DNA from: Pseudomonas japonica
Lineage (GTDB): Bacteria > Pseudomonadota > Gammaproteobacteria > Pseudomonadales > Pseudomonadaceae
Assembly: GCF_900188455.1 (NCBI RefSeq)
Contig: NZ_FZOL01000015.1
Coordinates: 1-64,000 of the forward strand
DNA: 64,000 nt
Direction of reading: 5' to 3'
The notes below the pieces were generated by a model. The model searched no databases and had not been told where the DNA came from. It saw only the letters and a list, made by a program, of their open reading frames with translations. The number at the start of each line of letters is the position of its first letter. Within the stretch, counting starts at the first letter, position 1. The position numbers and the translations under genes were made by a program. Below are positions 8,402 through 16,513 of this stretch, one piece after another.

Positions 8402-8756
8402 AGACTTGGCCCTGAACGACAGTGGTGAAAAAACACCGGTGAAGCCTGCCGCGAATATCGGCAGCAGGCAAGCATTCCCTCGGACGAACGGTCATTTCCG
8501 TGCAGTCCGTGTGTGTATCCCGTGCATGTGTCTAGTCAGGCACGTCGTGCGTGGATGGCATATAGCCTCATGAAAAAAAGGTCTTTCTCGACCAAAGTAC
8601 AGACGAAAGCGATCTAAAACAGCGGTAACGTTACGGCAATCCAGGTTGTATACCCATTAACAGCAGGTCCGAAAACAGTGTCCGCAGAGACACCGCCGGA
8701 CCCGGGACAAGGACGCCAACCGGCTCTCAGGAATAACAACAAGAAGGCAGACAGCC
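8402..8756. other. Intergenic region with long leader of the 31-residue ORF
   Basis: 355 bases between the divergent amidotransferase and small ORF, so it should contain promoters in both directions. I see a perfect 10-base palindrome GTAACGTTAC at 8625-8634 that could be an operator. No open frame above 65 codons has coding character. Confidence 0.4.
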
Positions 8757-8852
8757 ATGCTCAAACAACACAAGGTTCGTCAGGCGGGACTCATTCTGTT
8801 CGCCACCACACTGCTGCTGATCCTGCCGAACCTGACTCGTCTGTTCGGCTGA
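8757..8852 (+). CDS. Predicted 31-residue single-helix membrane peptide
   Basis: ATG at 8757 to TGA at 8850-8852. The peptide begins MLKQHKVRQAG, continues with a hydrophobic run (LILFATTLLLILP) of membrane-helix length, and ends NLTRLFG. The upstream AAGAAGG-like stretch about ten bases before the ATG is an acceptable ribosome binding site. The N-terminus is basic, so it would sit with its N-terminus inside. It precedes the cytochrome c gene by 69 bases. No known function; the case rests on the clean one-helix composition and the start signal. Confidence 0.5.
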   Translation: MLKQHKVRQAGLILFATTLLLILPNLTRLFG

Positions 8853-8921
8853 ACGATCGTCTTTCAGTGTCACTTCAGCGCTGGTGTATGCTGCCGACCT
8901 TCACTGGCTGGAGACTCGCCC

Positions 8922-9722
8922 ATGCGCCGTTGCCTCATCCTCCTGCTCGCCCTGCTGGGCCTGCCGTCGTACGCCGCACAGTTGACCCTGGAGCTTGGCA
9001 CCGATAGCCGCCAGTGGGACAGTGCCGCCCTGCTCAAGCATCCGCAGGCGCGGGACATCCGCATCGACCAGGACGTTTCCTACAAAAAGACCATGCACTA
9101 CCGTGCCGTGCCGCTGGCCGCGCTGCTGACCGGCATCAAGCCGGACGATCACCTGCAGGCCGTGGCCCTCGATGGCTTCGCCGCGGAAATGCCGGCAGGC
9201 CCCCTGCTCCAGTCCGCTCCCGCGCAAGCCTGGCTGGCGGTGGAAGACCCGAACCAACCCTGGCCACCACTGGGCCAGGACAAACCCAGCGCCGGCCCCT
9301 TCTACCTGGTCTGGACCAACCCGCGAGCCGGAGGTATCAGCCCCGAGCAATGGCCTTACCAGGTCGCCAGCATCCGCCGCCTGCAACCGGTCGCCGAGCG
9401 CTTTCCGGCCCTGCGTCCGGCAGCGGGACTGCGCGCCGACGACCCGATCAGCCGCGGCTTCGCCCTGTTCCAGAAAAACTGCCTGGCCTGTCATCGCCTC
9501 AATGGCGCTGGTGATGCCCAGTTCGGTCCGGACCTGAACCTGCCGCACAACCCGACGGAATATTTTCGCCCGGAATTCCTGCGCCGTTATATCCGCAATC
9601 CGCAGGATTTGCGCCAGTGGCCGCAGGCGCGCATGCCCGGCTTCAGCCCCGATGTGCTGCCGGACGCCGACCTCGATGCCCTGCTCGCTTACCTGAGCCA
9701 CATGGCCAAGCGCAAATCCTGA
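8922..9722 (+). CDS. Periplasmic c-type cytochrome with an N-terminal extra domain
   Basis: 266 residues. A signal peptide (MRRCLILLLALLGLPSYA) precedes a domain of about 150 residues whose layout (YRAVPLAALL, ALDGFAAEMP, WLAVEDP, AGPFYLVW) resembles the small molybdopterin-binding/SUOX-type fold. After that comes a class I cytochrome c domain with the haem motif CLACH at about residue 187 and a likely Met ligand in RMPGF at about 241. One covalent haem is expected, attached in the periplasm. The role would be electron transfer, possibly to or from a substrate bound by the first domain; no cofactor ligand for that domain could be shown. The transglutaminase gene converges on it with a gap of three bases. 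Confidence 0.85.
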   Translation: MRRCLILLLALLGLPSYAAQLTLELGTDSRQWDSAALLKHPQARDIRIDQDVSYKKTMHYRAVPLAALLTGIKPDDHLQAVALDGFAAEMPAGPLLQSAPAQAWLAVEDPNQPWPPLGQDKPSAGPFYLVWTNPRAGGISPEQWPYQVASIRRLQPVAERFPALRPAAGLRADDPISRGFALFQKNCLACHRLNGAGDAQFGPDLNLPHNPTEYFRPEFLRRYIRNPQDLRQWPQARMPGFSPDVLPDADLDALLAYLSHMAKRKS

Positions 9723-9725
9723 GAC

Positions 9726-10514
9726 CTACTGGCTGAACCCGGCGCTCACCAGCACATTGGCGTGCATCTGCTCGTAGCCACCACCACGGCGCATGCCGCG
9801 CACCGGGCAGGCATCCAGGTAATCCAGGCCCACCGCCAGCTTCAGGTGGCGCTCCGGCACGGCCAGCTGGTTGGTCACGTCGAAGCTGTACCAGGCGTCG
9901 TCCAGCCAGGCCTCGGCCCAGGCGTGGCTGGCCATGTGCTGGTTGGCGTTGTCGAACAGGTAGCCCGAGACGTAGCGCGCCGGCACCTGGAGGCTACGGG
10001 CGCAAGCGATGAAGGCATGGGCATGGTCCTGGCACACCCCGGCGCCACCGGCGAACGCCTGCGCGGCACTGGTGTCCACCTCGGTCGCACCGGGGCGGTA
10101 GGCCATGTGCTCATGCAGGGCGCCCATCAGGCCGATCAGCGCGGCGCGGTCGCGGTATTCGCCGCAGTGCCGGCCGGCAAACGCCCGCAGTGCCGGGTCG
10201 GCCTCGGTCAGGCGGGTGAAACGCAGGAATGGCAGGGGCGACTGGCTGTCCTGTTCCGCTTCCAGGTGCGGGTCGATCTCGACTTCTCCGTGCGCGGCGA
10301 TCAGCAGGTCGGCATGGGGTTCTTCGAGGCTCAGGACGTGCAGGATGTTGCCGAACGGATCACGCCGGGCCTGAACCGGACGCGGCAGTTCCAGGTGCCA
10401 TTGCAGCACCTGCTGGCGCTGGTTGTCCGGCGGCGTCAGGCGCAGGTACTGGATGCTGGTGCGCACCTGGTCTTCGTAGTGATAGGCGGTTTCATGGCTG
10501 ATGGTCAGTCTCAT
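9726..10514 (-). CDS. Transglutaminase-like cysteine protease family protein
   Basis: 262 residues from ATG at 10514, overlapping the alpha-E gene stop by four bases (ATGA). The N-terminal beta domain (ISHETAYHYEDQVRTSIQYL) is typical of bacterial transglutaminase-like proteins. The catalytic triad is visible: Cys in GVCQDHAH (about 162), His in SHAWAEAW (about 197) and Asp in FDVTNQ (about 212). These proteins are thought to act as peptidases or peptide-crosslinking enzymes. It is the third gene of a three-gene operon with the circularly permuted ATP-grasp and alpha-E proteins, an association conserved in many bacteria without a known product. Confidence 0.9.
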   Translation of the reverse strand: MRLTISHETAYHYEDQVRTSIQYLRLTPPDNQRQQVLQWHLELPRPVQARRDPFGNILHVLSLEEPHADLLIAAHGEVEIDPHLEAEQDSQSPLPFLRFTRLTEADPALRAFAGRHCGEYRDRAALIGLMGALHEHMAYRPGATEVDTSAAQAFAGGAGVCQDHAHAFIACARSLQVPARYVSGYLFDNANQHMASHAWAEAWLDDAWYSFDVTNQLAVPERHLKLAVGLDYLDACPVRGMRRGGGYEQMHANVLVSAGFSQ

Positions 10515-11461
10515 ACGAGCTCCAGATAAGCGCTGTGAATGGCATTGCCCAGTTCGCGCACCAGTGGAATGTACTGGTTCAACCAGGGATGCAGCCCATG
10601 GGCGAGGACTTCGTCGATGCCGGTGTAGCGCAGGCGGGCATCCACCTCCGCCGCCAGTCGCTGCGCCGGCCGGCCATTGCTGCCGGGCAGGCTGGCGAGG
10701 ATCTGGTCGATTTCCTCGGTGCAGGCGCGCAGGGAACGGGGCACATCGGCACGCAGGAGCAGCAGTTCGGCCACCTGCTGCGCCGTGGGGGCATCGCGGT
10801 AGATCTCGGTATACGCCTCGAACGAGGACAGGGCGCGAAGCAACGCGCTCCACTGGTAATAACCGCGGGCCGAGCTGTCGCTGACGGTCTCCGCCGCCTC
10901 GCCGAACATTTCGTAGCGCGCATCGAGCAGGCGCAGGGTGTTGTCGGCCCGTTCGATGAAGATGCCCAGGCGGATGAAGCGGAATGCATCGTTGCGCATG
11001 ATGGTGCCGTAGGTGGCGCCGCGAAACAGGTGCGAACGCTCCTTGATCCATTCGCAGAAGCGGCTCATGCCATAGCGACCGAGGCCCTGCTCGGCGATGC
11101 CGCGGATCTCCAGCCAGGTAGCGTTGATGTTCTCCCACATGTCGGCGGTGATCTTGCCGCGCACCGCATGGGCACAGGCCCGCGCCGCGCCGAGGCAGCT
11201 GTAGATGCTCGCCGGGTTGTCCGGGTCGAGCGCGAAGAAGTGCAGCAGGCGTTCGGCATGCAACTGCCCATGACGGGCCAGGTAGTCGTCGAGGGTGCCG
11301 GTGATGCGCAGGGCCAGGGTCATCTCGTCGAGGCCGTCGCCTTGACCGTCCTGGGGCATCAGTGACAGCGAGTAGCTGACGTCGAGCATCCGCGCGAGGT
11401 TTTCCGCGCGCTCCAGATAGCGCGACATCCAGTACAGGTCGGAAGCGGTTCTGCTGAGCAT
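10511..11461 (-). CDS. Alpha-E domain protein (DUF403)
   Basis: 316 residues, almost entirely helical. It opens with the family signature SRTASDLYWMSRYLERAEN and contains the repeated helical blocks that define the alpha-E domain. No enzymatic motif is known for the family. It lies between the ATP-grasp gene (three bases upstream) and the transglutaminase (four-base overlap), so the three are translated as one unit. By context it is an accessory or scaffold of an ATP-dependent peptide-bond-forming or modifying complex. The function is inference from gene association. Confidence 0.9.
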   Translation of the reverse strand: MLSRTASDLYWMSRYLERAENLARMLDVSYSLSLMPQDGQGDGLDEMTLALRITGTLDDYLARHGQLHAERLLHFFALDPDNPASIYSCLGAARACAHAVRGKITADMWENINATWLEIRGIAEQGLGRYGMSRFCEWIKERSHLFRGATYGTIMRNDAFRFIRLGIFIERADNTLRLLDARYEMFGEAAETVSDSSARGYYQWSALLRALSSFEAYTEIYRDAPTAQQVAELLLLRADVPRSLRACTEEIDQILASLPGSNGRPAQRLAAEVDARLRYTGIDEVLAHGLHPWLNQYIPLVRELGNAIHSAYLELV

Positions 11462-11464
11462 GGT

Positions 11465-12874
11465 TCAGTCCTCCACCACCCAGGTGTCCTTGGTACCGCC
11501 CCCCTGGGACGAATTCACCACCAGCGAGCCCTCGCGCAGCGCCACCCGGGTCAGGCCACCAGGCACCACGCGGGTTTCGCGACCGGAGAGGACGAACGGG
11601 CGCAAGTCGATATGCCGCGGCGCGATGCCGTTCTCGACGAAGGTCGGGCAGGTCGACAGCGACAGGGTCGGCTGGGCGATATAGGCCGCCGGACGGGCCT
11701 TGATGCGCTCGGCGAAGGCGGCGATCTCGGCCTGGGTCGAGGCCGGTCCGACCAGCATGCCGTAGCCACCGGAGCCCTGGGTTTCCTTGACCACCAGTTC
11801 CGGCAGGTTGGCCAGCACATGGGACAGTTCGGCGGGATTGCGGCATTGCCAGGTCGGCACGTTCTTCAGGATCGGCTCCTCGTCGAGGTAGAAACGGATC
11901 ATGTCGGTGACATAGGGATAGACCGACTTGTCATCGGCCACACCGGTGCCGATGGCGTTGGCCAGCACCACGTTGCCGCAGCGGTAGGCGGACAGCAGGC
12001 CCGGCACGCCCAGCATGGATTCCGGGTTGAACGCCAACGGGTCGAGGTAGGCGTCGTCGAGGCGGCGGTAGATCACGTCCACCGGCTTCGGTCCGCCGGT
12101 GGTGCGCATGAACACGCGCTCGTCGCGCACGAACAGGTCGGCGCCTTCCACCAGTTCCACGCCCATCTCCCGGGCGAGGAACGCATGTTCGAAGAAGGCG
12201 CTGTTGAAACGTCCCGGAGTCAGTACCACGACACTGGGGTCATCCAGCGGACTGGCGCTCTTCAGGGTGTCTAGGAGCAGGTTCGGGTAGTGATCGATGG
12301 GGGCGATGCGCTGCGCGGCGAACAGCTCCGGGAACAGGCGCATCATCATCTTGCGGTCTTCGAGCATGTAGCTGACACCGCTGGGGGTGCGCAGGTTGTC
12401 TTCGAGGACGTAGTAGGTGCCGTCGCCATCGCGCACCAGATCGACGCCGGAAATGTGCGCATAGAGATCGCGGTGCAGGCTCAGGCCCTGCATCGCCAGC
12501 TGGTACTGGTCGTTGGCCAGGACCTGCTCGGCGGGAATGATCCCGGCGCGGATGATCCGCTGCTCGTGATACAGGTCGGCGAGAAACAGGTTCAGGGCCC
12601 TGACCCGCTGGATACAGCCGCGCTCCACCACCCGCCACTCGCTGGCGGGAATGGCCCGGGGAATGGTGTCGAAGGGAATCAGGCGCTCGGTGCCCTGTTC
12701 GTCGCCGTACAGGGTGAAGGTGATACCGGCGCGGTGGAACAGCAGATCGGCCTCGCGGCGGCGCTGCGCCAGCAGTTCCGGCGGCGTCTGCGCCAGCCAG
12801 CGGGCGAATTCCCGGTAATGCGGACGGAGCTGACCGTCGGCGGCGTACATCTCATCATAGAATCTGCGAATCAT
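11465..12874 (-). CDS. Circularly permuted ATP-grasp type 2 protein
   Basis: 469 residues from ATG at 12874 with AAGGAG upstream; the longer frame to 13018 adds residues with no family match. The family is recognised by FYDEMYAADG near the start, VLEDNLRTPSGVSYML at about residue 150, and GSGGYGMLVGP at about 385, where the nucleotide-binding parts fall in permuted order. Such proteins are predicted to join a carboxylate to an amine with ATP, as in short peptide synthesis. It is the first gene of the operon with alpha-E and transglutaminase genes. Cytoplasmic. The substrate is unknown. Confidence 0.9.
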   Translation of the reverse strand: MIRRFYDEMYAADGQLRPHYREFARWLAQTPPELLAQRRREADLLFHRAGITFTLYGDEQGTERLIPFDTIPRAIPASEWRVVERGCIQRVRALNLFLADLYHEQRIIRAGIIPAEQVLANDQYQLAMQGLSLHRDLYAHISGVDLVRDGDGTYYVLEDNLRTPSGVSYMLEDRKMMMRLFPELFAAQRIAPIDHYPNLLLDTLKSASPLDDPSVVVLTPGRFNSAFFEHAFLAREMGVELVEGADLFVRDERVFMRTTGGPKPVDVIYRRLDDAYLDPLAFNPESMLGVPGLLSAYRCGNVVLANAIGTGVADDKSVYPYVTDMIRFYLDEEPILKNVPTWQCRNPAELSHVLANLPELVVKETQGSGGYGMLVGPASTQAEIAAFAERIKARPAAYIAQPTLSLSTCPTFVENGIAPRHIDLRPFVLSGRETRVVPGGLTRVALREGSLVVNSSQGGGTKDTWVVED

Positions 12875-13078
12875 GCCGAACTCCTTGTCACCCGTGCCCA
12901 GGCAACGTCGCAAAGCCCGTGCCAGAGGCATAAAACCTTTGTAATCAAGGAGTTGGAATAGTCTTGGAAAGATGCCGCACCAGAGTTGTGCAGCCACGCC
13001 CCTCGCCTTGGGGCACACGCTTCATTGCGAAGCGCCGATGGGCCCGGGGCAGCGTCGGCCGCAGCCCCGGACAATGGT

Positions 13079-13408
13079 TCAGGCCAGGGGACGCTCCTGC
13101 TTGACTCCCCAGCCCTGGGCCTCGCCCCCCAATGGTCGGATTACCGCTTCGAAATCCTGTTCGAATTCACCGATCCCGCCATGGGTGGCGTACATGATCT
13201 TGCTCAGTTCCAGTTGCCAGCCTTCGTCGCTTTCATGCACCAGGGCGCACAGCGACTCACCACGAAACTTGCCCGCAGCCCTGCGCGCCCGCTCCTCGTC
13301 CGGGAATACCGCGTAAAACTCGATGGGGTGGATTTGCGTGAAGTCGAAGCCGCCCTCTTTCATGCGGCGCAGTACTGTGCTGCTGATGTCTTCGTACAGG
13401 TTGCTCAT
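13079..13408 (-). CDS. rraB: RraB-family protein (regulator of RNase E)
   Basis: 109 residues. The ferredoxin-like RraB fold is suggested by EFYAVFPDEERARRAAGKF and by the second half ELSKIMYATHGGIGEFEQDFEAVIRPLGG, which match the family of acidic RNase E inhibitors (DUF1260). RraB proteins bind the C-terminal scaffold of RNase E and change which RNAs are cut. A clear purine-rich site (GAGGACGATTC) precedes the ATG at 13408. In pseudomonads this protein is not studied, so the inhibitor role is by family only. It is a single gene between the ATP-grasp operon and a small unknown gene. Confidence 0.75.
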   Translation of the reverse strand: MSNLYEDISSTVLRRMKEGGFDFTQIHPIEFYAVFPDEERARRAAGKFRGESLCALVHESDEGWQLELSKIMYATHGGIGEFEQDFEAVIRPLGGEAQGWGVKQERPLA

Positions 13409-13579
13409 GAATCGTCCTCCTCATTCGATGGATAGACTTTCGGTGCATTCGCACCAACCCCATGCGCCCTGGCGGGCGGGGTTCTCGAGCGGGTGTAACG
13501 ACGGCAAAGGCCGGCGCCGAAAAGCGCGACCCTGTTTGCAGCGTAGCGTCAGCCTTGGCACATCGCCAGCTGAGACGAT

Positions 13580-13816
13580 TCAGGTTCGTTCGGTGATCGC
13601 GGTGATTTCCACACCGCTCTGCTCCTTCAGCCATTTGGCGGTGGGGCAGTCAGCGCGGTCCTGGAAGTCGTTGAGGTCGAGTTCATCCATGATCGGGAAC
13701 AGGTGGCCTCTCACCCGCCGCGCGGCGTCTTCGATGCTCGGGCGGTCGGCGCAAGCGAAGAGCAGCGAAGTGCGTTCGCCTTTCTGATCCACGAAGGTGA
13801 TTTCCCACTCTTTCAT
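13580..13816 (-). CDS. Small conserved hypothetical protein
   Basis: 78 residues from ATG at 13816. It begins MKEWEITFVDQKGERTSLLF, contains a Cys in FACADRP, and has an acidic middle (PIMDELDLNDFQDRADCP). No signal peptide or membrane helix. The longer open frame to 13996 runs back through the terminator of the sulfatase gene and is not coding there. Codon use fits the neighbouring core genes. Function unknown. Confidence 0.65.
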   Translation of the reverse strand: MKEWEITFVDQKGERTSLLFACADRPSIEDAARRVRGHLFPIMDELDLNDFQDRADCPTAKWLKEQSGVEITAITERT

Positions 13817-13915
13817 CTGGCGTAGTCCTCGAATGGAAATACAGGGTATGTCCAGCCTACTTCCCGTTGACCCCTGGCAGAGGACATCGTTCCAGTCGCG
13901 CGGGCGTCGCCACGG

Positions 13916-13943
13916 GAAAAAAAGACCCCGGCAAGCCGGGGTC
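13916..13943 (-). terminator. Terminator after the LtaS-like sulfatase gene
   Basis: Minus strand GACCCCGGC pairs perfectly with GCCGGGGTC around a two-base centre and is followed by T residues. It lies 27 bases past the stop of the 13971-16031 gene. Confidence 0.85.
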
Positions 13944-13970
13944 CGATGGGTCTGCGACAGCGTCAGCCGG

Positions 13971-16031
13971 TCACTCGGGAATGCCGTGAACCACACCGGC
14001 GGTGTTGTCCATCAGGCTCTTGGTCGCGGTCTGGATGAACGACTCGAGTTTCTTCACCATCAGCGCCTTCTCGGCGTCATCGACACGCTCGGCGCTGAAC
14101 TCGCGACCCAGCTTGTAGCGATACACGATCGGCGCGGTTTCCTTGGATTCGATGAGGATGTGGTCGCCCTGGATCAGGAACACGTTCTGATCGCTGCCCG
14201 ACGGCTTGACCATGCCGATGCCCTGGTCACCTTCCGGCAGGTTGAGCAGGTCGCGGCCCCAGCACTGGTGACGGGTTTCGCCGCCAAGACGGCCCATGAT
14301 GGTCGGCACGATGTCGATCTGGGTACCGACGACATGGCTGCGCTTGCCGAACTTCTCCTGGATGCCCGGGGCGATCAGCAGCATCGGCACGTTGAAACGG
14401 CCAAGGTCCATCTCGGTGACCTGCTGGTTGTTGCCGAAACCGTGGTCGCCGACGATGACGAACAGGGTTTCCTTGAAGTACGGCTCCTTGCGCGCTTTCT
14501 CGAAGAACTGGCCCAGGGCCCAGTCGGAGTAGCGCATCGCGGTCAGGTGCTCGTCCAGACGACCGTGGCCGGTCACCGGCTCTACCGGCAGGTTCTTCGG
14601 CAACGCATACGGCGTGTGGTTGGACAGGGTCTGCAGCAGGGCATAGAACGGCTTCTTGCCGTAATTGTGCGCCAGCTCCTGGGCACCACGGTCGAACATG
14701 TCCTGGTCGGACACGCCCCAGGTCGGGTCGGAGAACACCGGATTGACGAAGTCGTTGCGGCCGATGAAGGTGGTCATGCCCTGGTTGCCGAAGAAACCGG
14801 ACTGGTTGTCCCAGGCGAAATCACCGTTGTAGACGTAGACGTCGTCGTAGTCGCGGGCACTGAGCAGCGCCGGCAGGCCGGACAGCTTGTGACCGCCTTC
14901 CGGGGTCTGCATCAGGTATTCGAAGCCCGGCAGGTTGGGGAAGCAGGCCATGGTGGCGAACATGCCCTGGTGGGTATGGGTGCCGTTGGAGAAGAAGCGG
15001 TCGAACAGCAGGCCTTCCTCGGCCAGCTTGTCGAAGTACGGGGTGATGTTGCCCTCGGCGCCCAGCGCGCCCACGGAGTGGCCGGCGAAGCTTTCCATGA
15101 GGATCACCACCACGTTCTTGATCGGCAGGGTGTTCTGCGCCGGCGGGTTGAAGTCACGGCGCACGGCGGCGCTGTCGGCATCGACCAGCGTGTCGTGCGG
15201 GGTCAGCAGCATCTCGCGCACAGTCTGCTGCGCCACCTGCGGATCGAGGGTCGACTTCCAGATATTGTCGCGGTCTTCGGACATGCGGCTCTTGGCGGCG
15301 TCGATCAGGGTCAGGGTACCGTTCAGGCCCAGCTGGTTGACGAAGTTGGAGTCGGTGGTGAAGGCATCGCCCCAGCGCATCGGCGGGCCCTGGCGCAGGG
15401 TGCCGCGGGCGGCGACCACGGCCACCAGCAGGATCATGAAGAACACCACCCCACGCATGTACCACGGCGCCACGCTGCGCACGCCAGCCAGGTTGCTCTG
15501 GTACTGGCCACGAGGGCGGGTCAGGCGGTCGATGCCCTTGAAGGCCAGGCTCATGACCACGGTGCCGACGGCCCAGGCCAGCAGGTAGCGAACCACCGGG
15601 AAGCCGTACCAGATCATGCTCGACACGGTCTTCGGGTCTTCCTTGATGTACTGGAAGACCAGGCCGTTGAGGCGCTGGTGGAACTCGCGATAGAAGTCCA
15701 TCTCCACCAGGCCGAGGAACAGCACGACGCTGGAGGCCACGCTCAGCCACAGGCGGAACAGCCCGCGAGCGGCCATGGCCCGGGCGCTGAGGATCGCCAG
15801 CAGCAGCGGAATGCTCAGGTACACCACCACCCGCAGGTCGAAGCGCAGGCCGTTGAGGAAGCCTTCGGCGACGGTCGAGTACGGCGTCTCGCCGATCATT
15901 TCGCTGTTGTAGACCAGCAGCGCGAAGCGCACCAGGCTGAGCATCAGCATGATCACCAGGCCGCACAGCAGGGTGTAGAGCAGGTGTGATTTGACCGTCG
16001 GTTGCAGGCGCGAGGCGTCCGTTTTAGCCAT
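13971..16031 (-). CDS. LtaS/OpgB-like membrane sulfatase (phosphoglycerol transferase family)
   Basis: 686 residues from ATG at 16031. The N-terminal 200 residues hold about five membrane helices (LLYTLLCGLVIMLMLSLV is the first). A periplasmic alkaline-phosphatase-superfamily domain follows from about residue 300: VVVILMESFAGHSVG supplies the first metal site, GTHTHQGMFATM the nucleophile region, and IVGDHGFGN the second metal site. The family moves phosphoglycerol or phosphoethanolamine head groups onto envelope glycans; in Gram-negatives candidates are periplasmic glucans or lipid A. A small PLDc_N protein gene lies upstream on the same strand after 164 bases. Confidence 0.88.
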   Translation of the reverse strand: MAKTDASRLQPTVKSHLLYTLLCGLVIMLMLSLVRFALLVYNSEMIGETPYSTVAEGFLNGLRFDLRVVVYLSIPLLLAILSARAMAARGLFRLWLSVASSVVLFLGLVEMDFYREFHQRLNGLVFQYIKEDPKTVSSMIWYGFPVVRYLLAWAVGTVVMSLAFKGIDRLTRPRGQYQSNLAGVRSVAPWYMRGVVFFMILLVAVVAARGTLRQGPPMRWGDAFTTDSNFVNQLGLNGTLTLIDAAKSRMSEDRDNIWKSTLDPQVAQQTVREMLLTPHDTLVDADSAAVRRDFNPPAQNTLPIKNVVVILMESFAGHSVGALGAEGNITPYFDKLAEEGLLFDRFFSNGTHTHQGMFATMACFPNLPGFEYLMQTPEGGHKLSGLPALLSARDYDDVYVYNGDFAWDNQSGFFGNQGMTTFIGRNDFVNPVFSDPTWGVSDQDMFDRGAQELAHNYGKKPFYALLQTLSNHTPYALPKNLPVEPVTGHGRLDEHLTAMRYSDWALGQFFEKARKEPYFKETLFVIVGDHGFGNNQQVTEMDLGRFNVPMLLIAPGIQEKFGKRSHVVGTQIDIVPTIMGRLGGETRHQCWGRDLLNLPEGDQGIGMVKPSGSDQNVFLIQGDHILIESKETAPIVYRYKLGREFSAERVDDAEKALMVKKLESFIQTATKSLMDNTAGVVHGIPE

Positions 16032-16195
16032 GAAGTGGAAGGTCCCTGAAAATCTGGTTATGGGAGGCACATTGACGCGAAGCGGCGGCACCCGGGGTGG
16101 ATTTCCCGAGCGGCCGAACCATTAGGCGAATGGATAATTGCGCGCGCGATTGTCTTCAATCGATTGTGAAAATTTCGTTGAGGCGCGGACGAGGC

Positions 16196-16387
16196 CTATA
16201 AACGCACATTTCCGCGCGGTCCGGCAATGGCCCAGATGATCAGGCCCAGCACCGGCAGGAGGATGATCAGCAGAATCCACAGCACCTTGACGCCGCCCCC
16301 CGCGCTGCTTTTGATCACATTGAGGATGGCCCAGATATCCAGGGCGAGAATGACCAGACCGGCGAGGCCGTTGAACGTCGAACCCAT
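16196..16387 (-). CDS. Small PLDc_N-type membrane protein
   Basis: 63 residues: two hydrophobic helices (GLVILALDIWAILNVI and LWILLIILLPVLGLIIWAI) joined by a short polar loop with SSAGGG, ending GPRGNVRL. This is the layout of the domain found at the N-terminus of cardiolipin synthases (phospholipase D N-terminal, PLDc_N), here alone. The catalytic HKD domain is absent, so it is not a synthase itself. GGGAGC stands before the ATG. Role in the membrane unknown. Confidence 0.8.
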   Translation of the reverse strand: MGSTFNGLAGLVILALDIWAILNVIKSSAGGGVKVLWILLIILLPVLGLIIWAIAGPRGNVRL

Positions 16388-16513
16388 TTTGTTGCTCCCA
16401 ATTCAAGCGCTTCCGAGAGGATAGCTGGCTATTGGCCCTATAGACGTCCTTGTCTGGAGGTCGTTCCGGCCCCCCGCCTAAACTTGTTTCATCGTTTTTC
16501 CGGAGAGATGCCC

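Noticed and set aside
10514..11846. N-terminal 440 codons of the long minus-strand frame ending at 9726
   Set aside because: Only the last 262 codons match a protein (transglutaminase). The rest overlaps the alpha-E and ATP-grasp genes in another frame and is Arg/Ala/Gly-rich without motifs.
13797..15989. 730-codon open frame on the plus strand
   Set aside because: It is antisense to the LtaS-like gene, whose membrane helices and sulfatase motifs are clear. Its product is His/Gln/Val-rich with no domain, typical of a GC-rich shadow frame.
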